NCBI RefSeq assembly: GCF_040549465.1
Contig: NZ_JBEPTL010000009.1
Location: 77,828 to 141,827 of the forward strand
Length of the DNA stretch: 64,000 nucleotides
Direction of reading: 5' to 3'
Source: Lacisediminihabitans sp040549465
Lineage (GTDB): Bacteria; Actinomycetota; Actinomycetes; Actinomycetales; Microbacteriaceae
Shown: positions 16,956 to 24,963 of the stretch, one piece after another
Layout of the letters: each line of letters starts with the position of its first letter
How positions within the stretch are numbered: position 1 is the first letter of the stretch
Translations under genes and position numbers: made by a program
The notes under the pieces: generated by a model
Seen by the model: only the letters and a program-made list of their open reading frames with translations
What the model was told of the DNA's origin: nothing
Databases searched by the model: none

Positions 16956-18188
16956 TCAGCCGAGGATCGTGAGCGCGATGAGCGCGACGTTGAGTACGAC
17001 GACAAGCACCACGATCACACCGAGCGCCCAGCGCACGAAGCCGCCGTTGGCCTGGTCGCCCATCACGGCCCGATCGTTGGTGAGCCGTAGCAGCGGCACC
17101 AGTGCGAAGGGGATGCCGAAGCTCAGGAAGACCTGGCTGATCACCAGGGCCCAGGTCGGATCAACCCCGAGGCCGAGAATGACCAGCGCCGGGATCAGGG
17201 TGATGAACCGCCGCAGAAATACCGGGATGCGTCGCTTCAGAAGCCCCGCCATGATGGTGGCTCCCGCGTAGCTGCCCACGGAGGTGGAGGCGAGTCCGGA
17301 AGCGAGCAGGCCGATCGCGAACACGAGGGCGATACCGGGGCCGAGGGCAGCGCCGATGGCGGCGTGCGCTCCCGCGATCGAGTCCGTGTTATCGACGTTG
17401 CGAAGGTTCACCGCGGCGAGCAGCAGCATTCCGACGTTGACGACGCCGGCGATACCGAGGGCGACGACCACGTCGATCTTGGTGATTTTCAAGAGACGGG
17501 TGCGGTCATTCGCGGTCTCGGCACGACCGTGACGGTCCCTGGCAAGAGCCGAGTGGACATAGATCGCGTGGGGCATCACCGTCGCGCCGAGCATACTGGC
17601 CGCGAGAAGCACCGACCCGCTGCCGGAGAACCGCGGAACCAATCCTTCGAGAATGGAGAGAGCGTCGGGCGGATTGACGAACAGGCCGGCCACGAACCCG
17701 ATCGCCACAATCGCGAGCAGCCCGATGACGACCCGCTCGAACGGTCGCTGGCCGAAGCGACTCTGCATGGCGAGCAAGCCCATCGATACGGCGCCGACGA
17801 TGATCCCGCCGAGAAAGAGCGGGAGCCCGAACAACAGGTTGAGGGCGATCGCGCCGCCGATCACCTCGGCGAGATCGGTCGCCGCAGCGACCAGTTCCGC
17901 CTGAGCCCAGAAGGCGCGTCGTGCTGCCGGGCGCAGGCGATCGCCGAGCAGTTCGGGCATCGTGCGCCCGGTCACCAGGCCGAGCTTCGCCGATTGGTAC
18001 TGCACGAGTCCCGCGATGAGGTTGGCCGCAACGAGCACCCAGACGAGCAGATAGCCGTAACGAGCGCCGCCGGTGAGATTCGCCGCGACATTACCCGGAT
18101 CCACATAGGCGATCGCCGCGACCAGAGCAGGCCCGAGCAGCAGCAGGCCCCGAGCCGCCGGGCGCTTGGTCCCGGCGGTTGTGGTCAC
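16956..18188 (-). CDS. mntH: Nramp-family divalent metal transporter
   Basis: A 410-residue, 11-helix proton-coupled Mn(II)/Fe(II) importer. The helix 1 metal-binding motif DPGN is intact in AYVDPGNVAANL, and the helix 6 motif reads ATVMPHAIYVHSAL, which matches the MPH signature. A conserved loop GRTMPELLGDRL follows helix 2. The start is uncertain: GTG at 18188 gives VTTTAGTKRPAARG; TTG at 18194 is the alternative. No MntR box was identified in the 20 bases before rdgB. All key residues are present. Confidence 0.93.
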   Translation of the reverse strand: MTTTAGTKRPAARGLLLLGPALVAAIAYVDPGNVAANLTGGARYGYLLVWVLVAANLIAGLVQYQSAKLGLVTGRTMPELLGDRLRPAARRAFWAQAELVAAATDLAEVIGGAIALNLLFGLPLFLGGIIVGAVSMGLLAMQSRFGQRPFERVVIGLLAIVAIGFVAGLFVNPPDALSILEGLVPRFSGSGSVLLAASMLGATVMPHAIYVHSALARDRHGRAETANDRTRLLKITKIDVVVALGIAGVVNVGMLLLAAVNLRNVDNTDSIAGAHAAIGAALGPGIALVFAIGLLASGLASTSVGSYAGATIMAGLLKRRIPVFLRRFITLIPALVILGLGVDPTWALVISQVFLSFGIPFALVPLLRLTNDRAVMGDQANGGFVRWALGVIVVLVVVLNVALIALTILG

Positions 18189-18208
18189 ACCCAAACTTTA
18201 CGCGGAGC

Positions 18209-18835
18209 TCAGCCCAGCAGCTGCTCGCGCACAACGGGCATCAGCGCAGCGAAGGCGAGACCGCGGTGACTGACAGCGTTCTTCTCGTCCGGGGTGAGCT
18301 CCGCCGCCGACACACTGTAGCCAGCAGGCTTGAAGATCGGGTCGTAGCCGAACCCTCCCCCACCAACAGCTTCCCGCAGCACGGTGCCCGGCCAGTTTCC
18401 CTGTTCGACATGCTCGAAACTCTCCGCCGCGTCGGGTGGGCCGTCCGGCCCGAGCGCGCCAACCGGCGGCGGCACCACGAGGGCCGCGGCGCAGACGAAA
18501 CGAGCGGCGCGGTCATCCGTGCCCTCGAGGTTCGTCAACAGCAGGCGCAGGTTGTCCTCATCGTCACGAGTGCCCGCATAGCGCGCAGAATGGATGCCCG
18601 GCGCACCGTCGAGCGCATCGACGCTGATCCCCGAGTCATCCGCGATCGCCGGAAGGCCGGTGTGCTCTGCCGCCGCCCGCGCCTTGATCAGGGCGTTCGC
18701 CTCGAAGGTGTCGCCATCCTCGACAGGCTCAGGACCGTCGTAGCCGACGAGTTCGATCCCCTCCAACTGGTCGCCCAGGATACGACGCAGCTCCTCGACC
18801 TTGTGCGCGTTGTGGGTGGCGAGCACGAGTTTCAT
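18209..18835 (-). CDS. rdgB: XTP/dITP diphosphatase (Ham1/RdgB)
   Basis: A 208-residue house-cleaning pyrophosphatase that hydrolyses non-canonical purine nucleotides such as dITP and XTP. Signatures: LATHNAHKVEELR at the N-terminus, ADDSGISVDAL, GFGYDPIF and the C-terminal SHRGLA. ATG at 18835 overlaps the stop of rph (ATGA), so rph and rdgB are translationally coupled, an order widely conserved in bacteria. Confidence 0.96.
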   Translation of the reverse strand: MKLVLATHNAHKVEELRRILGDQLEGIELVGYDGPEPVEDGDTFEANALIKARAAAEHTGLPAIADDSGISVDALDGAPGIHSARYAGTRDDEDNLRLLLTNLEGTDDRAARFVCAAALVVPPPVGALGPDGPPDAAESFEHVEQGNWPGTVLREAVGGGGFGYDPIFKPAGYSVSAAELTPDEKNAVSHRGLAFAALMPVVREQLLG

Positions 18836-19566
18836 GCGCTGAGCGACTCCGTCTGGAACCGAGCCAGATCCTCAGTGCCGCCGAGCGCGAGATCGAGCAG
18901 CGAGTTGAGCTCGGAGCGGTCGAACGGTGCTCCCTCGGCGGTTCCCTGCACCTCAACGAAGAGTCCGCGACCGGTGACGACCACGTTCATGTCGGTTTCG
19001 GCCCGCACATCCTCGGTATAGGCGAGGTCGAGCATCGGAACGCCGTCGATGATGCCGACGGACACAGCGGACACACTGTCGATGAGTGGCTTCGCGTTCT
19101 GGCCGATGAACTTCTTCGAACGGCCCCACTCGAGCGCGTCGACCAACGCCACGTAGGCGCCGGTGATCGCCGCGGTGCGGGTGCCGCCATCGGCCTGCAG
19201 CACGTCGCAGTCGAGCACGATGGTGTTCTCGCCGAGCGACTTCATATCCACCACAGCACGCAGCGAACGCCCGATCAGGCGCGAGATCTCGTGGGTGCGG
19301 CCGCCGATCTTGCCCTTGACCGCTTCGCGATCCATCCTGTCGTTGGTGGAGCGCGGAAGCATCGAGTATTCGGCGGTGACCCAGCCCTTGCCCTTGCCAG
19401 CCATCCAACGCGGCACGCCGTTGGTGAAGGATGCGGTGCACAGCACCTTGGTGCGGCCGAAGGAGATCAGGGCCGAGCCCTCCGCCTGCTCGCTCCAGCC
19501 ACGTTCGATCGTGATGGGACGCAGTTCGTCGACCGTCCGGCCGTCCTTGCGCGTGATGTCGGTCAT
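18832..19566 (-). CDS. rph: ribonuclease PH
   Basis: A 244-residue 3'-5' phosphorolytic exoribonuclease that trims tRNA 3' ends. Family motifs: RPITIERGWSEQAEGSALI at the N-terminus, EYSMLPRSTNDR, GRTHEISRLIGRSLRAVVD and DCDVLQADGGTRTAAITGAY, and a C-terminal EVQGTAEGAPF. Full length for the family. The ATG overlaps the stop of murI by one base (TAATG), and its stop overlaps rdgB, forming the murI-rph-rdgB operon. Confidence 0.97.
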   Translation of the reverse strand: MTDITRKDGRTVDELRPITIERGWSEQAEGSALISFGRTKVLCTASFTNGVPRWMAGKGKGWVTAEYSMLPRSTNDRMDREAVKGKIGGRTHEISRLIGRSLRAVVDMKSLGENTIVLDCDVLQADGGTRTAAITGAYVALVDALEWGRSKKFIGQNAKPLIDSVSAVSVGIIDGVPMLDLAYTEDVRAETDMNVVVTGRGLFVEVQGTAEGAPFDRSELNSLLDLALGGTEDLARFQTESLSA

Positions 19567-20438
19567 TATCGCCCTTCTGGTAGTGCCGGATTTTCGATGA
19601 ATGCCGGATTTTCGATGAGTGTCAGCGTTCCGGTCTCGACGAGTTCAACGGTCTCGATATCCGGCCCGAGGAAGCGTCGCACCAGGGAGGTGAACTCCGC
19701 TTTACTCTCGCCCGTCGCCTCGTACACGTAGGTCGGGCGAGCGGTCGTACCGTGCTGGATGCCGTACTTCACGAGTGTGCGGTACACGTCGAACGCCGTC
19801 TCCTCGGCACTCGAGACGAGCGTCACATCCTCGCCCATCACGTACTGGATGGCGGCCGACATGAGCGGATAGTGGGTGCAGCCAAGAACAAGGGTGTCGA
19901 CCTGCGCCTCACGAAGCGGCGAGAGATACTCCTCCGCGACGGCGAACAGCTCATCCCCGCTGGTCACGCCGGCTTCGACGAATTCGACGAACCGAGGGCA
20001 GGCCTTGGTGAAAATGGAGAGGTGGGTGGCCGCGGCGAACGCGTCGTCGTAGGCGCTCGAACTGATGGTGCCGGCGGTGCCGATCACGCCGATCCGTCCG
20101 TTGCGGGTCTGTCGCACCGCCGCGCGCACAGCCGGCTGGATCACCTCGACCACGGGGATACCGAGCGCCTGGGTGTAGCGCTCGCGGGCATCGCGCAGCA
20201 TCGCCGAGGATGCGGTGTTGCAGGCGATCACGAGCATCTTGACGCCCTGGGCCACCAGGTCGTCGAGCACGGCGAGAGTGTAGCGACGTACGTCGGCGAT
20301 GGGTTTCGGCCCGTAGGGCGAATGCGCCGTGTCACCCACGTACAGGATCGACTCGTTCGGCAGCTGGTCGATGACCGCACGGGCCACCGTGAGCCCACCC
20401 ACCCCTGAGTCGAAGATTCCAATCGGGGCGTCAGTCAC
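19566..20438 (-). CDS. murI: glutamate racemase
   Basis: A 290-residue enzyme supplying D-glutamate for peptidoglycan. The two catalytic cysteines are in VIACNTASSA and VLGCTHYPL, and the N-terminus has GIFDSGVGGLTVARA. GTG at 20438 gives VTDAPIGIFDSG, a normal start; longer frames have no family match. The C-terminal end contains a small tandem duplication: a 16-base repeat GCCGGATTTTCGATGA at 19585-19600 and 19603-19618 encodes a repeated FIENPA, beyond the conserved fold and probably harmless. First gene of the murI-rph-rdgB operon. Confidence 0.96.
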   Translation of the reverse strand: MTDAPIGIFDSGVGGLTVARAVIDQLPNESILYVGDTAHSPYGPKPIADVRRYTLAVLDDLVAQGVKMLVIACNTASSAMLRDARERYTQALGIPVVEVIQPAVRAAVRQTRNGRIGVIGTAGTISSSAYDDAFAAATHLSIFTKACPRFVEFVEAGVTSGDELFAVAEEYLSPLREAQVDTLVLGCTHYPLMSAAIQYVMGEDVTLVSSAEETAFDVYRTLVKYGIQHGTTARPTYVYEATGESKAEFTSLVRRFLGPDIETVELVETGTLTLIENPAFIENPALPEGR

Positions 20439-20500
20439 GGGAGTCGAGTTTAGTCCCGCCCACCGCGCACAGCGGCGACGCCGCTGGCTAGGCTCGGTGC

Positions 20501-21802
20501 ATGACAACCGTGTCGTCGATGCTCACCGACCGCTACGAACTCACGATGATCGACGCCGCCATCCGCGCAGGCACCCACGATCGGCAGAGCGTCTTCGAGG
20601 TCTTCGCGCGAAGCCTTCCGGGCGGCCGTCGCTACGGAGTCGTGGCAGGCACCGGCCGCCTGCTCGACCTCATCGCCGATTTCCGGTTCACGGATGCCGA
20701 ACTCGGCTGGCTGAGAGACAACGACGTCGTCTACGACAAGGCCCTCGACTGGCTGGCGGACTACCGCTTCACCGGAACCATCACCGGCTACCAGGAGGGC
20801 GAGCTGTACTTCCCTGGCTCCCCCATCCTCATCGTCGAGGGAACCTTTGCCGAGGCTGTCATCCTCGAAACCCTGGTGCTCAGCGTGCTCAACTACGACA
20901 GTGCGGTCGCCAGCGCGGCGGCCAGGATGGTCTCCGCGGCGAGTGGCAGGCCGCTCGCCGAGATGGGTTCGCGCCGCACCGGCGAACGGAGCGCCGTCGC
21001 CGCCGCGCGGGCTGCCTTCATCGCCGGTTTCGGTGCAACCAGCAACCTCGAGGCTGGACGCAGCTGGGGCATCCCGACCATGGGTACCGCCGCGCACTCC
21101 TTCACCCTCCTGCACGACAGCGAGGAGGAGGCCTTTCGCGCCCAGGTCGCAGCCCTCGGCCCGGAGACGACCCTCCTCGTCGACACTTACGACGTGCCGA
21201 CAGCCGTCGATCTCGCCATCAAGGTTGCGGGCACGAAGCTCGGTGCCGTGCGCATCGACAGCGGTGACCTGCCGGAGCAGGTTGCGGCAGTTCGCAAGCA
21301 GCTCGACAGCCTTGGGGCCACCGACACGAAGATCACCGTCACCAACGACCTCGACGAGTTCACCATCGCGGCCCTTCGCGCCGCCCCCGTCGATTCCTAC
21401 GGTGTCGGCACCTCGGTCGTCACCGGCTCAGGCTCCCCTGCGGCCGGCATGGTCTACAAGCTCGTAGCGAGAAAGGATGCCGCGGGCGCCTGGGTTTCGG
21501 TGGCCAAGAAGTCACCGCAGAAGGTCTCCGTAGGCGGTCGTAAGTTTCCCGTCCGCGAGTTGGACGACAGCGGAAAGGCCATCGCGGAGGTCATCCATGT
21601 CGGCGACCCGGAGACCGCGACCCAGCAGCACCGCCCACTGCTCGTCCCGCTGGTGACTGACGGTATCCTGGTTGATCGCTTCCGCGGCGCCGCCGGAACA
21701 GTTCTCGCCCGTGAGCACCGCGCCGCCGCGATCGCCGAGCTACCTGCCGAGGCGTTCCGTCTGGGCCGTGGCGACCCGGTCATCCCGACCCGCTACGCCT
21801 GA
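20501..21802 (+). CDS. pncB: nicotinate phosphoribosyltransferase
   Basis: A 433-residue enzyme that makes nicotinate mononucleotide in NAD salvage. Signatures: MLTDRYELTMIDAAIRAG, FEVFARSLPGGRRYGVVAGTG, EMGSRRTGERSAVAAARAAF, MGTAAHSFTLLHDSEEEAF, LVDTYDV and RIDSGDL. Length is typical. ATG 20501 is divergent from murI with a 62-base gap. The last codons run into a GC-rich segment just before the first 57-base palindrome. Confidence 0.95.
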   Translation: MTTVSSMLTDRYELTMIDAAIRAGTHDRQSVFEVFARSLPGGRRYGVVAGTGRLLDLIADFRFTDAELGWLRDNDVVYDKALDWLADYRFTGTITGYQEGELYFPGSPILIVEGTFAEAVILETLVLSVLNYDSAVASAAARMVSAASGRPLAEMGSRRTGERSAVAAARAAFIAGFGATSNLEAGRSWGIPTMGTAAHSFTLLHDSEEEAFRAQVAALGPETTLLVDTYDVPTAVDLAIKVAGTKLGAVRIDSGDLPEQVAAVRKQLDSLGATDTKITVTNDLDEFTIAALRAAPVDSYGVGTSVVTGSGSPAAGMVYKLVARKDAAGAWVSVAKKSPQKVSVGGRKFPVRELDDSGKAIAEVIHVGDPETATQQHRPLLVPLVTDGILVDRFRGAAGTVLAREHRAAAIAELPAEAFRLGRGDPVIPTRYA

Positions 21803-21833
21803 GCGCCGCGCCGCGCCGCGCGCCCGCGCCTCA

Positions 21834-21890
21834 CGAAAGTCGCCAAATGGCCCTTATCAGCGGCGCGCAGGGGCAATATGGCGACTTTCG
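21834..21890. repeat. 57-base palindromic element, copy 1
   Basis: Inverted repeat with left arm CGAAAGTCGCCAAATGGCCC (21834-21853), a 17-base loop and right arm GGGCAATATGGCGACTTTCG (21871-21890). The outer 12-13 bases pair perfectly. It covers the last 11 codons and stop of the adjacent DUF559-like gene, so it may act as its terminator or be a mobile palindromic unit. A second copy with the same arms and identical total length lies at the 5' end of that gene. Confidence 0.85.
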
Positions 21891-22834
21891 ACCTGGCCTG
21901 GCCATCCCCGGGAACTCAAACGGCGTCCGAGGCGCGCCAAATAGAGGTTCGGATCGACAAACAGGTCGTCGGCATGCACGCGCAGCGCTGACCAGTTGTT
22001 ATCGGCGTAACGCTCGAAGCGGGTGATATCGGATCTGAACTTGCCCGGCGAGCGGTGACCGTTGCCCTCATATTCGCTCAGTGTCCGATAGCGCCGCCAC
22101 ACGAGATCGGCGGTCGCGATCTCTCCGCCCTGCAGATCGTGCACGCCGATATTGAGCTCGGGTTCAGGAAGTCCGGCATCGACGATCATCAGCCTGGTGA
22201 GCGTCTCCGTACGTGAACGCGACCCCACGCGTTGTCTTGGCAGCGCGGCGGTCATCTGGGCCGAGCCGCGACTTCCGGCGAACAGCCCAGCTATGGATGT
22301 GAGGTCCGCGATCGTCGCCAGAGGCATTCCCCCAGCCAGAATCGCATCGCCAACCGCTATCAGATCAGCGATGTCGAGGGTGGATGCCAACTGCGCCCAG
22401 ACGAGTTCAGGCGAGGCGACCGGCAATACGAACATCTCCCCGGTGGAGGTATCACGAATCACCAGGTCGCGCACTCGCCACTTCTCGCCCGCGAGTCGGT
22501 GGCCCCGAATGCCGACACCGTACGGTGGGGTAATCGCGGCCGGCGAGCAGACCTGGATCGCGTCATCGGGCCTCACATACAGGGGCAGCGGAAGACCGTA
22601 CAGACGCGCGGCCGTCAGATGACTGAACATATTGCCGGGGCGGAGCCGCCGTGTATAGGCGAAACATCTCCAGCTCAGGTCGGTGGCGACGCCCTGCTGG
22701 GCGCGCACACCGTGGAATTCGGCGCGCAGGTCGCGTCCGCGGAGCCGTTTGGCGCTGATCCCGCCCTCAAGTGCCGCCTGGCGAGAAAACGGAACGCCCT
22801 GGAACGCTTCAGGAAGTGGTGCACGTTTCGGCAT
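21857..22834 (-). CDS. DUF559/PD-(D/E)XK-like protein with AbiEi-like N-terminal region
   Basis: A 325-residue protein of a type common in actinobacteria. The N-terminal part (SRQAALEGGISAKRLRGRDL, then a MFSHLTAARLYGLPLP stretch) resembles the AbiEi-type antitoxin helix-turn-helix plus alpha/beta region. The C-terminal ~110 residues resemble the DUF559 very-short-patch-repair-like nuclease fold: SRSRTETLTRLMIVDAGLPE, then ADLVWRRYRTLSEYEGNGHR, matching the S..E and D..EYDG positions, with one acidic residue as EYEG instead of EYDG. Catalytic competence is therefore uncertain. The gene sits alone between pncB and DUF3039, and both its ends lie at or in matching 57-base palindromes. Function unknown; a defence, antitoxin or mobile-element role is possible. 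Confidence 0.6.
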   Translation of the reverse strand: MPKRAPLPEAFQGVPFSRQAALEGGISAKRLRGRDLRAEFHGVRAQQGVATDLSWRCFAYTRRLRPGNMFSHLTAARLYGLPLPLYVRPDDAIQVCSPAAITPPYGVGIRGHRLAGEKWRVRDLVIRDTSTGEMFVLPVASPELVWAQLASTLDIADLIAVGDAILAGGMPLATIADLTSIAGLFAGSRGSAQMTAALPRQRVGSRSRTETLTRLMIVDAGLPEPELNIGVHDLQGGEIATADLVWRRYRTLSEYEGNGHRSPGKFRSDITRFERYADNNWSALRVHADDLFVDPNLYLARLGRRLSSRGWPGQVESRHIAPARR

Positions 22835-22886
22835 CCGTCAACCCTGCCAATAGCGCGTTGATCCCGTGGACATCATCCACAACCGC

Positions 22887-22943
22887 CGAAAGTCGCCAAA
22901 TGGCCCTGTCCAGGCCGACTGAAGGGCAACTTGGCGACTTTCG
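22887..22943. repeat. 57-base palindromic element, copy 2
   Basis: Left arm CGAAAGTCGCCAAATGGCCC (22887-22906) is identical to copy 1; the right arm GGGCAACTTGGCGACTTTCG (22924-22943) differs from copy 1 at two positions, while the 17-base loop is unrelated. It lies 53 bases upstream of the DUF559-like start. Conservation of the arms but not of the loop fits selection on the hairpin or recent recombination between copies. Confidence 0.85.
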
Positions 22944-22949
22944 CCACCC

Positions 22950-23035
22950 CACCGGCCACCGGACCGGCCACCGATCAGCCGGCAGCCGACCAGCCGATCA
23001 GCTGGCCACCGACCAGCCGACCAGCCGATCGAGGG
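22950..23035. repeat. low-complexity CCGACCAGCCGATC-type repeat
   Basis: A short non-coding stretch made of overlapping imperfect copies of words such as CGGCCACCGATCAGC and CGACCAGCCGATCAG. It fills the gap between palindrome copy 2 and the DUF3039 gene and looks like replication slippage. No gene is visible in it. Confidence 0.5.
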
Positions 23036-23042
23036 TGAGAGC

Positions 23043-23303
23043 CTACTTCGTCATCGCGTCGTAGATCTCTTTGCAGGTCGGGCAGACCGGGAACTTCTCC
23101 GGGTCGCGTCCTGGCGTCCAGACCTTGCCGCAGAGTGCGATCACCGGCTTCCCACTCAGCGCCGATTCGAGGATCTTTTCCTTCTGAACGTAATGCGAGA
23201 AGCGCTCGTGGTCGCCGTCTTCGAGCTGCTCCTGGTTGAGGAGTTCCTCGAGTTCGCGCTCAAGGGTGTCTGTGCCGCCGCCTTGCTGTGTGTCACCGCT
23301 CAT
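23043..23303 (-). CDS. DUF3039 domain protein
   Basis: An 86-residue actinobacterial protein of unknown function. After an acidic head it has HERFSHYVQKEKILESALSG, PVIALCGKVWTPGRDPEKFP and CPTCKEIYD, so three cysteines (ALCGK and CPTC) are placed as in a small zinc-binding module. Length and motif spacing match DUF3039 throughout. ATG at 23303. It is downstream of the ABC permease but on the same strand as it with a tandem repeat between them. Confidence 0.85.
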   Translation of the reverse strand: MSGDTQQGGGTDTLERELEELLNQEQLEDGDHERFSHYVQKEKILESALSGKPVIALCGKVWTPGRDPEKFPVCPTCKEIYDAMTK

Positions 23304-23333
23304 GTTTCGATTTTAGTTCCTGTGGGCCAATCC

Positions 23334-23413
23334 AAGTCCCGGGAGCGAAGGCTAAGTCCCGGGAGCGAAGGCTAAGTCCTGGGAGTGAAAGTTAGTTCCT
23401 CAGAGTGAAAGCC
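23334..23413. repeat. four-copy 20-base tandem repeat at the 3' end of the ABC permease gene
   Basis: Units at 23334-23353 and 23354-23373 are identical (AAGTCCCGGGAGCGAAGGCT), the third at 23374-23393 differs at four positions and the fourth at 23394-23413 more. On the minus strand the most diverged copy encodes the last codons of the permease (AFTLRN) and its stop, so the array looks like repeated duplication of the gene's own 3' end. Confidence 0.8.
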
Positions 23414-24963
23414 AGCAGTTCCGGCGCCCTCCGCCTGAAGATCGCACCACCCCAGAGCACCCCGAGGTAGATATCGGCGATCCCGAGCACCACCCCGGCG
23501 ATGAGAGCTGCGAAGTTCCAGCCGCCACCGAACAGAAGACCCAGTGCCGCCAGGCCCAGAGGCGGCACAGCGATCACGATCGCCGCGAAGAACGACAGGG
23601 ACTGGATGAGGCCCGCCGCCGTGCCGCTGGCCTGGGGTTGCGCGAATGGACTATCACCGGGGCGAACGGCGGGATAGGGGAAGCGGGCGGAGATCACACT
23701 CGAGAGGCCGAGTCCGGCAAGGAGAAGGCAGAAGCTCACCCCGATGATGGATGGCAGCACCGCCCAGTCCCCGTAGAGCCAGGCACAGATCGGCGATCCG
23801 ACGATCACGAGTGGGATTCCGAGGATAAGGGCAGGCACCAGCCTGCCGAAGCGATCCGCGCGTCCTGACGTGTTGGATGCCAGATGCAACCAGATCGCCG
23901 AATTGTCGTAGGCGATATCGTTGTGCGCCGACCACGACAGGAACAGGCACATGGCCGGCACCGGGATGAGCGCGAGGATGTTTCCGGGTACGCCGGCGAC
24001 GGCCAGCGCGATCACGAAGATGAACGGTGCGATCGGGATAGCGACGAGCGAGGTGTGATACCTCGCGTCGCGCAGCCAGTAGGTGAGGCTTCTCGCCGCA
24101 ACGGCTCCGGCGGGAGTGTGCGGCACGAACCGGAACCAGCCGAGGCCGGCGTAGCTCTTGCGTCGTCCTTCGCGCTGGGGCGTCACCAGCATCCGTCCGA
24201 CGAGTGCCCGCCAGACCACCCAGAGCAGGAGCACGAACGCGATACCGATGAGTGCTTTGAGAACCGCGAGTCCTGGCGAACCGGCTGAAGCTTCGAAGGG
24301 GGCCGACCAGACGGCACCCAGCGGAGTCCAACCGAGGATCCCGCCGATGGACGCGAGAACCTTCAGGCCGTTCTTTCCCCAGTCCATGGTGGCGAGAACT
24401 GCTGCGAACGGTGAGAGGGACACGACCACGAGCAGCGCGATCAGTCCCGTGATTTCTCGCGACCGTCGGGTAGCCAACAGGAAAGCGGCAACGGATGTCG
24501 TGACTCGCGCACCGAGCACGCAGGTCGCCACGATCACCACCGCTCCGATCACCGCCAGCACCACAGCCAGCGGGTTTCTCGCCCAGGTGAACACCTGCGC
24601 CACCGCGATGATCGCAATGACCAGCGCCGGCACTCCGATCAGGGCGGTGATGGCCAGCGAGGTTGCGAGTTTCGTCGTGGAAAGACCGAAAAGGGAGAAG
24701 GCGCGCGGGTCGAGGGTGTCATCGACACCGAAGGCGAGCGGTACGAGCAGAAAGCCGAGAACGATCACCGCCCCGAGCGTCACTGTGATGCTCCCGGCCA
24801 GGCCGACCTCGATGAAACGCAATCCGACCAGGCCGATCACGGCGACCATTGCCGCACCGAGGCCGTAAATGAGACCGATGACGATCCCGACGACCTGAAT
24901 GGGGCTGCGCCGGAACGTGTTCGCGAGCAGGCGGAGCTTCAGTCCGAGAAACTGTGCAACCAC
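23392..24963 (-). CDS. ABC exporter permease, multi-helix
   Basis: A 523-residue membrane protein with about 12 hydrophobic segments in two blocks. It follows the ATPase gene with a 25-base overlap, and the GTG start lies inside the end of that gene, which marks it as the partner permease. Conserved points include VFTWARNPLAVVL, a soluble middle with WFRFVPHTPAGAVAARSLTYWLRD (read in pieces), and SWSAHNDIAYDNSAIWLHLA. It resembles actinobacterial ABC-2-like transporters of unknown substrate. The stop codon sits in the first unit of a 20-base tandem repeat. Confidence 0.75.
   Translation of the reverse strand: MVAQFLGLKLRLLANTFRRSPIQVVGIVIGLIYGLGAAMVAVIGLVGLRFIEVGLAGSITVTLGAVIVLGFLLVPLAFGVDDTLDPRAFSLFGLSTTKLATSLAITALIGVPALVIAIIAVAQVFTWARNPLAVVLAVIGAVVIVATCVLGARVTTSVAAFLLATRRSREITGLIALLVVVSLSPFAAVLATMDWGKNGLKVLASIGGILGWTPLGAVWSAPFEASAGSPGLAVLKALIGIAFVLLLWVVWRALVGRMLVTPQREGRRKSYAGLGWFRFVPHTPAGAVAARSLTYWLRDARYHTSLVAIPIAPFIFVIALAVAGVPGNILALIPVPAMCLFLSWSAHNDIAYDNSAIWLHLASNTSGRADRFGRLVPALILGIPLVIVGSPICAWLYGDWAVLPSIIGVSFCLLLAGLGLSSVISARFPYPAVRPGDSPFAQPQASGTAAGLIQSLSFFAAIVIAVPPLGLAALGLLFGGGWNFAALIAGVVLGIADIYLGVLWGGAIFRRRAPELLAFTLRN

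Noticed and set aside
16927..18269. 301-codon plus-strand frame opposite mntH
   Set aside because: Antisense shadow; the Nramp motifs DPGN and MPH are on the minus strand.
21834..22943. CRISPR array based on repeated GAAAGTCGCCAAATGGCC words
   Set aside because: Only two copies, palindromic, about 1 kb apart with a gene between; no spacers and no cas genes in the window.
23334..23413. CRISPR or iteron array
   Set aside because: Units are directly abutting with no spacers, and the last one is coding sequence of the adjacent gene.
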